Positions 41,360 through 49,877 of a stretch of DNA of 64,000 nucleotides are shown in pieces. The notes below the pieces were generated by a model, which was not told where the DNA came from, did not search any database, and saw nothing but the letters and a program-made list of their open reading frames with translations. Origin of the DNA: Nocardiopsis terrae (GTDB lineage Bacteria > Actinomycetota > Actinomycetes > Streptosporangiales > Streptosporangiaceae); contig NZ_BMXJ01000003.1 in assembly GCF_014651695.1 (NCBI RefSeq), positions 151,046 to 215,045 on the forward strand. Direction: 5' to 3'. Position 1 is the first letter of the stretch. Every line of letters begins with the position of its first letter. The position numbers were made by a program, and so were the translations under genes.

Positions 41360-41430
41360 GGTGGCCACGCTAAGGAGGATTGTGGTCAGAATCCGGCCAC
41401 AACCACCCGGAGTTCGGGAAGAATCCGGGG

Positions 41431-42420
41431 ATGGCCGACACCAGTCAGCGAATGCTCCGCCTGCTCTCACTCCTCCAGGACGGGCGGGCCTGGTCCGGCG
41501 CGGACCTGACCGAGGCGCTGGGCACCAGTCCCCGGTCGGTGCGCCGCGACATCGACCGCCTGCGCGAGCTCGGCTACCCGGTGGAGAGTCTGCGCGGTCC
41601 CGGCGGCCACTACCGGTTGGTGGCGGGCAACGCCGTGCCGCCGCTGATGTTCGAGGACGACGAGGTGGTCACCGTGGCCCTGGGGCTGCGGATGGTCGCG
41701 GGCGGGCACAGCGGGGTCCAGGGCGTGGAGGACGGGGCCGAACGGGCCCTGGGCAAGATCGAACGGGTGCTCCCCTCCCGGCTGTCCCGCCGCGCCGGAT
41801 CCCTGGCCACGGCGGTGGACCCGGGACGGCGGGTCTGGCCCGGCGCCCCGGCGGACGTGCTCACCGGCCTGGGGGAGGCGGTCGCCGCCGGGCACTGGGT
41901 ACGGATGACCCACCGGGGCCGCGACGGCCTGGAGCGGCACCGGAGGGCGGACCCCTACCGGCTGGTCATGCTGGGACGGCGCTGGTACCTGTTCGCCTGG
42001 GACCGGGACCGCGAGGACTGGCGGTCCTTCCGGCTCGACCGGATCACCGGCCTCACCCCGACCCGGGCCGCGTTCACCCCCAGGGAGCTCCCGGCCGAGG
42101 ACCTGGCCGCACACCTGGAGCGCGGGTTCGGAGCGGGGGAGGAGCGGCACACCGTCACAGTGCTGTTCCACGCCCCGGCGGCCGAGGTCGCCGCCCGCAT
42201 CACCCGGGTGGACGGCTCCCTGGAGGCGGTCGGCCCGGACAGCTCCCGCTACACCGCCCGGGTGGACTCCTACGAGTGGATCTCCCTCGTACTGGCCCTG
42301 ACCGGACTGGACTTCACCGTGGAGGAGCCCGGGGAACTCAGGCGGTACACGGCCGAACTCTCGGCTCGGCTGGGCCGTGCGGCCGGTCCCGCCGCCGACG
42401 GCCCCGGGGGCGGTGCCTGA
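41431..42420 (+). CDS. WYL-domain transcriptional regulator (YafY-like)
   Basis: A 329-residue regulator with an N-terminal DeoR-type helix-turn-helix (QRMLRLLSLLQ, then SPRSVRRDIDRLRELGYPV) and a WYL domain (RLVMLGRRWYLFAWDRDR) followed by the WCX C-terminal domain. WYL domains sense nucleic acid or nucleotide ligands, often in DNA-damage responses. ATG 41431 has GGGAAG upstream. The 71-base gap shared with the UvrA-like gene implies it controls that gene. Confidence 0.9.
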   Translation: MADTSQRMLRLLSLLQDGRAWSGADLTEALGTSPRSVRRDIDRLRELGYPVESLRGPGGHYRLVAGNAVPPLMFEDDEVVTVALGLRMVAGGHSGVQGVEDGAERALGKIERVLPSRLSRRAGSLATAVDPGRRVWPGAPADVLTGLGEAVAAGHWVRMTHRGRDGLERHRRADPYRLVMLGRRWYLFAWDRDREDWRSFRLDRITGLTPTRAAFTPRELPAEDLAAHLERGFGAGEERHTVTVLFHAPAAEVAARITRVDGSLEAVGPDSSRYTARVDSYEWISLVLALTGLDFTVEEPGELRRYTAELSARLGRAAGPAADGPGGGA

Positions 42421-42751
42421 GCCTCTCCCCGGCGCGCGCCGGAGCGGGGTCCGCACCCGGCCAGTACGGTCGGCTCCGGGATGCCGGATCCGGGGACGTG
42501 CTCCCAGGACCGCCCGGGTCCCGGAGCCGCACAGGAACGCGGTCCCGGCCTTCGCGGTGCAGCGTTCCGGGTGCTTCGTACCCTCCGCGGTCTTCTGACA
42601 CCGTGCGGGGCCGTTTCCGTCCGGGCTGCCCCGGGGAGGGTGTGCGGGTGTGTCCGCGCGGGGAGCCGGGCAGGTCCTCCGAGTTGCCTCCGGTTTATTA
42701 CTGGCTGGTAGGTTCACGTTGTTACCCATTGGTAGAAAGGCGAGGAGATCC
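42421..42751. other. Intergenic region before the thioesterase
   Basis: No gene is supported in these 331 bases. A 14-base GC palindrome (42429-42442) just after the WYL gene may end its transcript. An A+T-richer stretch (about 42685-42735) with TTGCCT and TAGGTT is where the thioesterase promoter should lie. Confidence 0.5.
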
Positions 42752-43495
42752 GTGCACGAGGGCGCCCTGACCCGGCTCAGATCCGTTCCCCACAGCCGCT
42801 TCCGGCTCTTCGTCCTGCACCACGCGGGCGGCTCCCACCTGGGGTACCGGGGCTGGGTCCGGCACTTCCCCCCGGACTGGGAGATCTGCCTCCTGGACGC
42901 CCCCGGGCGGGCCCGCAGCTCCGGGGCCGAACCCGTCCGCGAGGCCCGAGCCCTGGCCGAGCGGATGCACGAGGTGATCCGCCCCGAACTCGACCGCCCC
43001 TTCGGGCTCTTCGGGCACAGCATGGGCGCGCTGGTGGCCTACGAACTCACCCGTCGCCTCACCGGCGCCGGCACCCCGCCGGTGTGGCTCGGCGCCTCCG
43101 CCTGGAGCCCGAAGCCCGGTCCCGAGCGCGCCGAGCCCCGCCACCTGGCCTCCGCCGACCGCCTGCGTGAGACCATCGTCCGCATGGGCGGGACCCCGCG
43201 GAGCGCGCTGGAGGACCCGGACCTGTGGTCCTACGTCGAACCCCTCATGCGCGCCGACCTGGAACTGGTCGACACCTGGAGCCCCGACCCGGACGCCGCG
43301 CCGCTGGAGGTCCCGCTGTCGGTCTTCGGCGGCGCCGACGACCGGGGGATGACCCCCGAACGCCTCGCGGGCTGGGCCGACCACGTTGGGGGTGACTTCG
43401 CGCACCACACCCTGCCCGGCGACCACTTCTACTTCACCGGCCGCACGGCCGAGGTGGTCGCCCGCATCACCAAGGACGTCGAGGCACTCCTGTGA
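42752..43495 (+). CDS. Type II thioesterase (alpha/beta hydrolase)
   Basis: A 247-residue GrsT/RifR-like thioesterase. Nucleophile Ser90 in GHSMG, with Asp196 (GGADDRG) and His225 (GDHFYF) completing the triad; the opening LFVLHHAGGSHLGYRGW is the standard N terminus. Such enzymes free stalled acyl or aminoacyl groups from carrier proteins of polyketide or nonribosomal peptide synthases. No synthase is present in the window, so its partner must lie elsewhere. GTG 42752 follows GAGGAG. Confidence 0.9.
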   Translation: MHEGALTRLRSVPHSRFRLFVLHHAGGSHLGYRGWVRHFPPDWEICLLDAPGRARSSGAEPVREARALAERMHEVIRPELDRPFGLFGHSMGALVAYELTRRLTGAGTPPVWLGASAWSPKPGPERAEPRHLASADRLRETIVRMGGTPRSALEDPDLWSYVEPLMRADLELVDTWSPDPDAAPLEVPLSVFGGADDRGMTPERLAGWADHVGGDFAHHTLPGDHFYFTGRTAEVVARITKDVEALL

Positions 43496-43498
43496 CCA

Positions 43499-43539
43499 CC
43501 CGTGGGGGCGGGAGCGCCGCGCGCACCCGCCCCCACGGG
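43499..43539. terminator. Strong hairpin between thioesterase and GH13 genes
   Basis: A 14-base arm (43499-43512) pairs perfectly with 43526-43539 around a 13-base loop, between convergent genes. Confidence 0.85.
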
Positions 43540-43562
43540 CCCGTCCTGTCGGGCCACCGCTC

Positions 43563-45392
43563 CTAGCCCGCCTGGCGGACCCCCACGGCCACCAGGTATC
43601 CGGGGCCCCGGGCGGAGAGCTCCACCTTGTCCTCGAACCGGCCCCGCACCCCTCCGTCGCACTCCACGACCTCCAGCCCGGCGGCGTCCAGGTCGCCCGG
43701 CGCGGCCACCCGCTCACCGTGCGGGCCGTCGGTCAGGTGCACCAGGACCACCTGATCTCCCAGCGAGCGCAGGAACGTCATGTGGTGCTCGCCCGCGTCC
43801 AGCCAGCGCAGCCCGCCGGTCTGCAGCGCTGGCAGGCTCCGGTGCAGGGCGAGCAGCCGCCGGTGGGAGTCCAGGACCCGCCGGTCCCAGTCCTGGGGGC
43901 GGTGCCAGGGCATCGTGCGCCGCGAGTTCTCCCCGTCGCGTCCCTCCAGACCGATCTCGTCCCCGGCGAAGACGAACGGCACCCCCGGCAGCGTGGCCTG
44001 CGCGGCCACACCCACGGCCTGGAGCACCGGGTCGCCCACCACGGTCCGGAACCGTGCGGAGTCGTGGGTGCTGAGCGCGTTCACGCTGTGCGCACGCACC
44101 CGCCAGGGCAGCCCCGCGTTGGTGGTCCGCATCGCCCGGACCGCCTCCGCGGCACCGCTGCTCGGCAGCGGCGCCGCGGTGTGCGTGGCCGCGTACCGGA
44201 CCCCTGCCGGGCCGGTGTTCAGCCAGGCCCACACCGGCCGGGTGAACCCGGCGTAGTTCATCACCCCGTGCCAGCCGTCGTGCCGGGTGTCGGGGCCCGC
44301 GTCGTAGAAGTGCTCGGCCAGCAACCACGCCTCGGGTGCGGCCTCGCGCATCCGGGCGGCGATCTCACCGGAGACCTCGTGGTTGACGTCCTGGGCTCCC
44401 AGGCGGCCGGTCATGTTGGCCACGTCGATCCGCCAGCCGTCCAGGCCCTCCTCGCCGCCCAGGCGGTCCACCAGCACCGAGTCGTCGGCGCCGTACACGC
44501 GCTCGCGCAGCGCCGCCGAGGAGTAGTCGAGCTTGGGCAGCGAGCCCACCCCCAGCCAGCTCACGTAACCGTCCGGGTGGTCGGTGAAGTAGTAGTAACC
44601 CGCCTCCTCCGAGTCCGGGTCGGACCGGGCGGCGCGGAACCACTCGTGTTCGTCGCCGGTGTGGTTCGTGGTGAGGTCGCCCATCACCCGCATGCCGCGC
44701 TCGTGCGCCTCCCGGGTCAGGGCGCGCAGGGCGGCGTCCCCGCCCAGCAGCGGGTCCACCTCGGTGAAGCTGGAGGCGTCGTAGCGGTGTGTGGACCGGG
44801 CGGGGAAGAACGGGGTCAGGTACACCACCTCGGCGCCGAGGCCGGCCAGGTGGTCCAGGTGGCGGCGCACCCCTTCCAGGGTTCCGCCGTAGTACTCCCC
44901 GGCGGCGGCCGGGCCGGAGCCCGCGGGCTCGTCGTCCCAGGCGCGGGGGTGTGCCCAGTCGGGGTGCTCGGCGAGGGGGCCGACGGAGTCGTCGTCGCGG
45001 GCGAACCGGTCCGGGAAGATCTGGTAGACGGTGGTCGCGGGCACCCAGGACGGCGGATTGGGTCCGGTGAGCAGGCGGAAGTCGCCGTCGTCGGTGACCT
45101 CGTGTTCGTGTGTGCCCGCCTGGTTGAGCCAGGTGTACCGGCGTCCGCGCACGATCGCGAACCGGTAGGGGGTCACCACGGGCAGGAGGGGGATCTCCAC
45201 CGCGAACCAGCTCACCCCGTCCGCGGCGGACTCCGGTGCCCCCTCCACCAGTCGTGCCTCGCCGTCCTCCACCACGTACGCGTACACCGCGTCGGCGCCG
45301 CCGGGGACCCGGACGCGGAGCCGGGCGCGGTCGTCGTCGATCGTCACGTAGTCGGGTGACCCGTCGTGGTGGGGGTCGTGGCTGAACCGCAT
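43563..45392 (-). CDS. GH13 alpha-glucosidase/neopullulanase-like enzyme
   Basis: A 609-residue glycoside hydrolase of family 13. An N-terminal beta-sandwich (about 1-110) precedes the (beta/alpha)8 barrel. Catalytic residues are Asp323 (WRIDVANM), Glu360 (LLAEHF) and Asp444 (STHDSAR), with Arg321. No signal peptide, so it acts inside the cell, most likely trimming maltodextrins taken up by an ABC importer, like MalZ or cyclomaltodextrinase. ATG 45392 has a GGAG-type site. No transporter or malR gene is adjacent. Confidence 0.9.
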   Translation of the reverse strand: MRFSHDPHHDGSPDYVTIDDDRARLRVRVPGGADAVYAYVVEDGEARLVEGAPESAADGVSWFAVEIPLLPVVTPYRFAIVRGRRYTWLNQAGTHEHEVTDDGDFRLLTGPNPPSWVPATTVYQIFPDRFARDDDSVGPLAEHPDWAHPRAWDDEPAGSGPAAAGEYYGGTLEGVRRHLDHLAGLGAEVVYLTPFFPARSTHRYDASSFTEVDPLLGGDAALRALTREAHERGMRVMGDLTTNHTGDEHEWFRAARSDPDSEEAGYYYFTDHPDGYVSWLGVGSLPKLDYSSAALRERVYGADDSVLVDRLGGEEGLDGWRIDVANMTGRLGAQDVNHEVSGEIAARMREAAPEAWLLAEHFYDAGPDTRHDGWHGVMNYAGFTRPVWAWLNTGPAGVRYAATHTAAPLPSSGAAEAVRAMRTTNAGLPWRVRAHSVNALSTHDSARFRTVVGDPVLQAVGVAAQATLPGVPFVFAGDEIGLEGRDGENSRRTMPWHRPQDWDRRVLDSHRRLLALHRSLPALQTGGLRWLDAGEHHMTFLRSLGDQVVLVHLTDGPHGERVAAPGDLDAAGLEVVECDGGVRGRFEDKVELSARGPGYLVAVGVRQAG

Positions 45393-45457
45393 GCGGGGAC
45401 GCTCCGTACATACCGATGAAAGGATCCCTCACATAATGGCAAGGAAACGGCATTCCT

Positions 45458-45473
45458 GCGAAAGTATTTTCGC
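45458..45473. promoter_or_regulatory. Inverted repeat upstream of the GH13 gene
   Basis: GCGAAA-GTAT-TTTCGC is a perfect 6-base dyad, 66 bases before the GH13 start, in an A+T-richer 215-base divergent gap. A sugar-responsive operator is possible. Confidence 0.4.
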
Positions 45474-45607
45474 TCCCTCCTTGCGAAGGGCGGCGCGGGA
45501 CGCCCCGCGTCGGCGGACCGCTGCGGGCGATCTTCGGGCCATCGGGCCGGTTTGTGGTGGTGTGGCCACCCCTGGCCCATCCCCACCGAAACGGTTAACG
45601 TTGTGAT

Positions 45608-46129
45608 ATGAGCCTTGAGCTGCCAACCGAACGACTCCTGATCAGGGAGTGGGAGCTGGGCGATGCCGAGGCGGCCCTTCAGATCTACGGGGCCGAGGAG
45701 GTCGCGCACTGGCTGACGCCGGAGTGGCAACCGGTGACCGATATCAGCGCGATGCGCTCGGTGCTGCACGCCTGGATCGAGGCGGGACCGAACCTGATCC
45801 CGCCCGCCGGGCGCTGGGCGATCGTTCGCAGGGAGGACGGGCTGCTGGTGGGAGGGCTGTCGTTGAAGCTGCTCCCGCCCTTCGAGGAGGACTTCGAGCT
45901 GACCTGGGCGCTGCGCCCGGACGTGTGGGGGAAGGGATACGCCACCGAGGCGAGCCAGGCCATCATCGGTTGGGCCTTCAAGCAGGGGATCGAGGAGGTG
46001 TTCGCGGTCGCGCGCCCCCGCAACGAGCGGGCGATCGCCGTCGCGCGCAGGCTCGGGATGGAATGGGTCGGCGAGACGGAGAAGTACTACAACATGCGTC
46101 TGCAGGTCTTCCGCCTGCGCCCCGTCTAG
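45608..46129 (+). CDS. RimJ/RimL-like GNAT acetyltransferase
   Basis: A 173-residue GNAT protein beginning with TERLLIREWELGDAE and carrying the acetyl-CoA motif RPDVWGKGYATEAS and the later RNERAIAVARRLGM. Proteins of this subgroup acetylate N-terminal or side-chain amines of proteins or small molecules. ATG 45608 has no evident ribosome site. Convergent with an aldo/keto reductase. Confidence 0.9.
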   Translation: MSLELPTERLLIREWELGDAEAALQIYGAEEVAHWLTPEWQPVTDISAMRSVLHAWIEAGPNLIPPAGRWAIVRREDGLLVGGLSLKLLPPFEEDFELTWALRPDVWGKGYATEASQAIIGWAFKQGIEEVFAVARPRNERAIAVARRLGMEWVGETEKYYNMRLQVFRLRPV

Positions 46130-46173
46130 CCCGCGTACCACTGAGGCCGCACAGGTGCGGGCCCGTGCGGGGC

Positions 46174-46203
46174 CACATCGGCGGGTCTCGGCCCGCCGAT
46201 GTG
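46174..46203. terminator. Hairpin between GNAT and aldo/keto reductase genes
   Basis: CACATCGGCGGG (46174-46185) pairs perfectly with CCCGCCGATGTG (46192-46203) over a 6-base loop. Confidence 0.8.
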
Positions 46204-46248
46204 CGACCCGGACCGCCTGCCTCGACCGACCCGGGCCGTTCCGGCCGC

Positions 46249-47286
46249 TCAGGCGAACAGCGGCGGGTCCAGTCGTGCGAAGCCCTCCTGGCGGCGGTAC
46301 GGGTAGTAGGGGTAGGGCGCCTCGCGGCGGCTCACCGCGTCCAACCGTTCCACCTGCTCCGGGTCCAGCTCCCAGCCCACCGCCCCGAGGTTGTCGATGA
46401 GTTGCTCCTCGGTCCGGGCCCCGATGATCACCGAGGCCACGGTGGGACGCCGCAGCAGCCAGTTGATCGCCACCTGAGGGACGGTCCGTCCGGTCTCCGC
46501 GGCCACCTCGAGCAGCACGTCCACCACGTCGAACAGCAGCTCGTCCGCCACCGGCGGGCCGAAGCCGGAGGTGCGGTGCAGGCGGCTGCGCTCGGGCAGC
46601 GGCAGACCCCGGCGGATCCGGCCGGTGAGCCGCCCCCAGCCGAGCGGGCTCCACACCAGGGCGCCCACCCCCTGGTCCAGCCCCAGCGGCATCAGTTCCC
46701 ACTCGTAGTCGCGCCCCACCGGCGAGTAGTACACCTGGTGGGCCACGTGCCTGGGCGTGTGCAGGCGGTCCGCGGCGGCCAGGGACTTCATCAGCTGCCA
46801 ACCGGAGAAGTTGGAGGCCCCCACGTACCGCACCTTGCCGTCGCGGACCAACGCGTCCAGTGCGGACAGGGTCTCCTCCACCGGGGTCGAGGCGTCGAAG
46901 GCGTGCAGCTGCAGCAGGTCGATGCGGTCGGTCCGCAGCCGGCGCAGCGCGTCCTCGGTGGTGCGGATCAGCCGTGAACGCGAGGTCCCCGCGTCCTGGG
47001 GTCCCGCGCCCGTCGGCAGCCCGACCTTCGTGGACAGCAGGACCCGGTCGCGGCGGCCCTGCACCGCCTGCCCGAGGACCTCCTCGGCCGCGCCTTCGGA
47101 GTAGACGTCGGCGCTGTCGAACAGGGTCACCCCGGCGTCCAGGCTCAGGTCCACCAGGCGCCGCGCCTGTTCGGGCCCGGCGGTGCCCCACTCCCCGAAG
47201 AGGGGTCCGCTGCCCGCGAAGGTGCCGGTGCCCAGGCCCAGTTCGGGTACGCGCAGGCCGCTGGCGCCCAGAGTGCGGTATCGCAT
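46249..47286 (-). CDS. Aldo/keto reductase controlled by a divergent TetR regulator
   Basis: A 345-residue aldo/keto reductase of the YghZ/AKR11-12-like group. Tetrad residues are Asp57, Tyr62, Lys87 and His128 (LLQLHAFD). A GAGGG site precedes ATG 47286. The start lies 15 bases from a TetR-type palindrome and the tetR gene is divergent, so expression is probably induced by a xenobiotic or reactive carbonyl. Natural substrate unknown. Confidence 0.92.
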   Translation of the reverse strand: MRYRTLGASGLRVPELGLGTGTFAGSGPLFGEWGTAGPEQARRLVDLSLDAGVTLFDSADVYSEGAAEEVLGQAVQGRRDRVLLSTKVGLPTGAGPQDAGTSRSRLIRTTEDALRRLRTDRIDLLQLHAFDASTPVEETLSALDALVRDGKVRYVGASNFSGWQLMKSLAAADRLHTPRHVAHQVYYSPVGRDYEWELMPLGLDQGVGALVWSPLGWGRLTGRIRRGLPLPERSRLHRTSGFGPPVADELLFDVVDVLLEVAAETGRTVPQVAINWLLRRPTVASVIIGARTEEQLIDNLGAVGWELDPEQVERLDAVSRREAPYPYYPYRRQEGFARLDPPLFA

Positions 47287-47300
47287 GGAGGCCCTCGCTT

Positions 47301-47320
47301 AATGGGACTATAATCCCGTT
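47301..47320. promoter_or_regulatory. TetR-type operator overlapping a TATAAT
   Basis: AAYGGGAYTA and its complement form a 20-base dyad with two imperfect pairs, with TATAAT (47309-47314) at its centre. Located between the aldo/keto reductase and tetR starts. Confidence 0.75.
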
Positions 47321-47375
47321 AGTGGTCTGCGTACGCTAGCAGGGAAAGGACCGTTGACGGAAGAGGAGTCCCCGC

Positions 47376-47990
47376 ATGGTGCTGTCCGAGAAACCCGGAA
47401 ACGGGGGCGCCCGGCCGGGGGGCCGGACCGCCAGGGTGCGCACGTCCGTGTTGGAGGCGGCGGGCGACGCGCTCGCCGAGCGCGGCATGGACGGACTGGA
47501 CCTGGCTGACGTCGCCCGCCGGGCCGGGGTCGGGCGGACCACCGTGTACCGCCGCTGGGGTTCGGTGCCCGCGCTGGTGGCCGACCTGCTCCAGGACATG
47601 GCCGAGCAGTCACAGCCCAGGGCGGAGACCGGTTCGCTGATCGAGGACCTCACCGCCAACGCCCACCTGGTCCGCGAAACCCTCGCCCACCCGCGCCAGG
47701 GGCCCCTGTTCAAGGCGATCATCGCCGCCGCCACCTGCGACGAACGCACCGCACGGGCGCTGCACCGCTTCTACGAGGTGCGCGTGCGCGAGTGGGCGCC
47801 CTGCGTGGAGCGGGCGGTGGAACGGGACGAACTCCCCGAGGGCACCGACGCCCACGAGGTCGTCCGCGCGGTCTCCGCTCCGCTGTACTACCGGCTGCTC
47901 GCCAGCGGCGGCGCCCTGGACGAGGAGACCGCCGAACGCAGTGCGCGGGCGGCCGTCGCGGCCGCCCGCGCGGGCGTCTACGTGCGCTGA
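47376..47990 (+). CDS. TetR-family transcriptional regulator
   Basis: A 204-residue TetR repressor. N-terminal helix-turn-helix at about 20-65 (LDLADVARRAGVGRTTVYRRWGS), then an all-helical ligand domain of the TetR_C_11/16-like type. Starts ATG 47376; an in-frame GTG is not needed. Divergent from the aldo/keto reductase and facing the operator at 47301-47320, it probably represses both itself and that gene. Confidence 0.92.
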   Translation: MVLSEKPGNGGARPGGRTARVRTSVLEAAGDALAERGMDGLDLADVARRAGVGRTTVYRRWGSVPALVADLLQDMAEQSQPRAETGSLIEDLTANAHLVRETLAHPRQGPLFKAIIAAATCDERTARALHRFYEVRVREWAPCVERAVERDELPEGTDAHEVVRAVSAPLYYRLLASGGALDEETAERSARAAVAAARAGVYVR

Positions 47991-48030
47991 CCGCCCCGTG
48001 CCGGTTCGGGGGCGGTCCCGGGCCGGGAGT

Positions 48031-48057
48031 CGGCCCCGGGGCGGGTTCCCGGGGCCG
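48031..48057. terminator. Hairpin between tetR and aldo/keto reductase genes
   Basis: CGGCCCCGGG (48031-48040) pairs with CCCGGGGCCG (48048-48057) over a 7-base loop, between convergent genes. Confidence 0.7.
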
Positions 48058-48068
48058 GCGGACACGCC

Positions 48069-48947
48069 TCAGGACAGGAGCTGGCTGATCCGGTCGACCT
48101 CCGCCTCGGACAGACGCACGGCCGCCGCCGCCGTGTTCTCCTCCAGGTGCGCCACCCGTGAGGTGCCCGGGATCGGCAGCATCACGGGGGAGCGGTGCAG
48201 CAGCCAGGACAGGGCGAGCTGCACCGGGCTCACCCCGTGCTCGGCGGCGATCGCGGCCAGTGGCGACTCCGCCGACGCCATCTCGCCCCGGCCCACCGGC
48301 GCCCAGGGCAGGAACGCGGTCCCGTCCTTCTCGCACTGCTCCAGGACGTCCTCGGACTGGCGGAAGGAGGGCGCGTACTGGTTCTGCACCGAGGCGATCG
48401 GGGTGACCGCCCGGGCCGCGGACAGCTCGTCCACGCTCACCTCGCTCAGGCCGATGTGGCGGACCTTGCCCTCCTGCTGGAGCTCCACCAGGGCGCCGAG
48501 CTGGTCGGCCAGCGGGACCTCGGGGTCGATGCGGTGCAGCTGCATCAGGTCGATCCGCTCGACCCCCAGGTTGCGCAGGCTCAGCTCCGCCTGCTGCTTG
48601 AGGTATTCGGGACGGCCCAGTTTGTGCCACTGGGAGGGCCCGGTCCGGACGAACCCGGCCTTGGTCCCGATGACCAGGCCCTCCGGGTAGGGGTAGAGCG
48701 CCTCGCGGATGAGCTGTTCGCTGATCTGCGGGCCGTAGGAGTCGGCGGTGTCGATGAAGTCGATCCCGAGTTCGACGGCCCGCCGCAGCACGGCCAGTGC
48801 CTCGTCCCGGTCGCGGGGTGGGCCCCACACCCCCTCACCGATGATCCGCATCGCCCCGAAGCCCAGGCGATGGACCGGTAGGTCGCCTCCGAGGAGGAGG
48901 GTTCCGGCCTGTTCTGCGATGTGCGGTGCGGCGTGTGCGTCGGTCAC
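48069..48947 (-). CDS. Aldo/keto reductase
   Basis: A 292-residue aldo/keto reductase. Tetrad Asp66, Tyr71 (DTADSYG), Lys96 (GTKAGF), His138 (MQLHRID). The GTG at 48947 has GGAAGGAAG upstream and gives the expected N terminus. It resembles the pyridoxal reductase/AKR8-like forms of actinomycetes in its opening GFGAMRI, but the assignment is loose. It stands alone; the 156 bases upstream hold no gene. Confidence 0.92.
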   Translation of the reverse strand: MTDAHAAPHIAEQAGTLLLGGDLPVHRLGFGAMRIIGEGVWGPPRDRDEALAVLRRAVELGIDFIDTADSYGPQISEQLIREALYPYPEGLVIGTKAGFVRTGPSQWHKLGRPEYLKQQAELSLRNLGVERIDLMQLHRIDPEVPLADQLGALVELQQEGKVRHIGLSEVSVDELSAARAVTPIASVQNQYAPSFRQSEDVLEQCEKDGTAFLPWAPVGRGEMASAESPLAAIAAEHGVSPVQLALSWLLHRSPVMLPIPGTSRVAHLEENTAAAAVRLSEAEVDRISQLLS

Positions 48948-49103
48948 GGTCTTCCTTCCACTGCGGCACGGCGGCCGGGTCCGTGCCATGGTGCCAGTTC
49001 GCCGGGGCACGGCCGGTGTCCGCCGCTCCGTGTCGCCCTTTCGGCCGGGCCCGGCAGGATCCCAGGCGCCGTGGGAGGGACGCAAGGCGGGGCCGGGGCG
49101 TGC

Positions 49104-49247
49104 TCAGGGGCTGCGGGGGCGGGCCTGGGTGGTCGGCGCCGAGGGCGCGACGCGGTGCCCGCCGCAACGGCAGCGCTGGTAGCCGACGAGGCCCTCGCTG
49201 GTCGCATGGGCGGAGGCGGCGGCCCAACGGTGTTCGTGTCCGGTCAT
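49104..49247 (-). CDS. Small Cys/His protein, 47 residues
   Basis: A 47-residue frame beginning MTGHEHRWAAASAH, then TSEGLVGYQRCRCGGHRV. Short actinomycete proteins with this W...S.H.TSEG...Y.RC.CG pattern recur, so it is very likely real. CxC and several His could bind zinc, perhaps as part of a larger complex. Function unknown. It is divergent from the CGNR gene with only 25 bases between the two start codons, so its transcript is probably leaderless or nearly so. Confidence 0.7.
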   Translation of the reverse strand: MTGHEHRWAAASAHATSEGLVGYQRCRCGGHRVAPSAPTTQARPRSP

Positions 49248-49272
49248 GGGCCCACCCTGGTGTAATGGCATC

Positions 49273-49815
49273 ATGCACCTCAACCCTTACGGCCAGGGGC
49301 CCCTGGCGCTCGCGGTGGACCTGGTCAACCAACCGCTCGCCGACACCGCCGACCTGGAACGGCGCTGCGTCGAGGCGGGGTTCCTCCTGGAGAGGCCGGT
49401 GGCGGAGGGCGACCTCATCGCGGTCCGCGACTTCCTGGCCGGGTGGGCCACCGTCGTCGACAGCCCGGACGAGCCCACCCGTGCCGGGCGGCTCAACGCC
49501 CTGCTCGTGGAGTTCTCCGGCCCGCCGCGGCTGACCGACCACGCGGGTACCGGCTGGCACCTGCACTACCGTCCGGACGACCTGCCCGCCCACCGGCAGA
49601 TCGCCTCGCTGATCGCCGTCGGCACCGCCCTGCACCTGACCGGCCGGGGGATGGGCCGCCTGGGCCGGTGCGCCGCACGGGGGTGCGCGCACGTCTACGC
49701 GGACTTCTCCCGGAACGGCCGCCAGCGGTACTGCTCACCCGCCTGCGGCAACCGCGACGCCGTCCGCCGGCACCGGGCCCGCGCACTCGAGGACACGGAG
49801 GTTTGCGCCCGGTGA
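49273..49815 (+). CDS. CGNR zinc-finger (ABATE domain) protein, putative regulator
   Basis: A 180-residue protein with the N-terminal ABATE domain (LALAVDLVNQ) and the C-terminal CGNR zinc finger: Cys in GRCAARGCAHVY and in RYCSPACGNRDAVRRHR. These proteins are thought to be stress-related transcription regulators binding DNA through the CGNR region. ATG 49273 is 7 bases after a -10-like TGTAAT (49261-49266), so the mRNA is probably leaderless. Divergent from the 47-residue gene. Confidence 0.9.
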   Translation: MHLNPYGQGPLALAVDLVNQPLADTADLERRCVEAGFLLERPVAEGDLIAVRDFLAGWATVVDSPDEPTRAGRLNALLVEFSGPPRLTDHAGTGWHLHYRPDDLPAHRQIASLIAVGTALHLTGRGMGRLGRCAARGCAHVYADFSRNGRQRYCSPACGNRDAVRRHRARALEDTEVCAR

Positions 49816-49877
49816 GTCGGGGCCGGGGCCGCGCTCCCATCCGGGCGCGCGCGGACCCGCCCGACCGGTCCCGCGGG

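Noticed and set aside
42752-45392. Edge of a secondary-metabolite cluster
   Set aside because: Only a thioesterase is present; neighbours are a regulator and an intracellular glucosidase.
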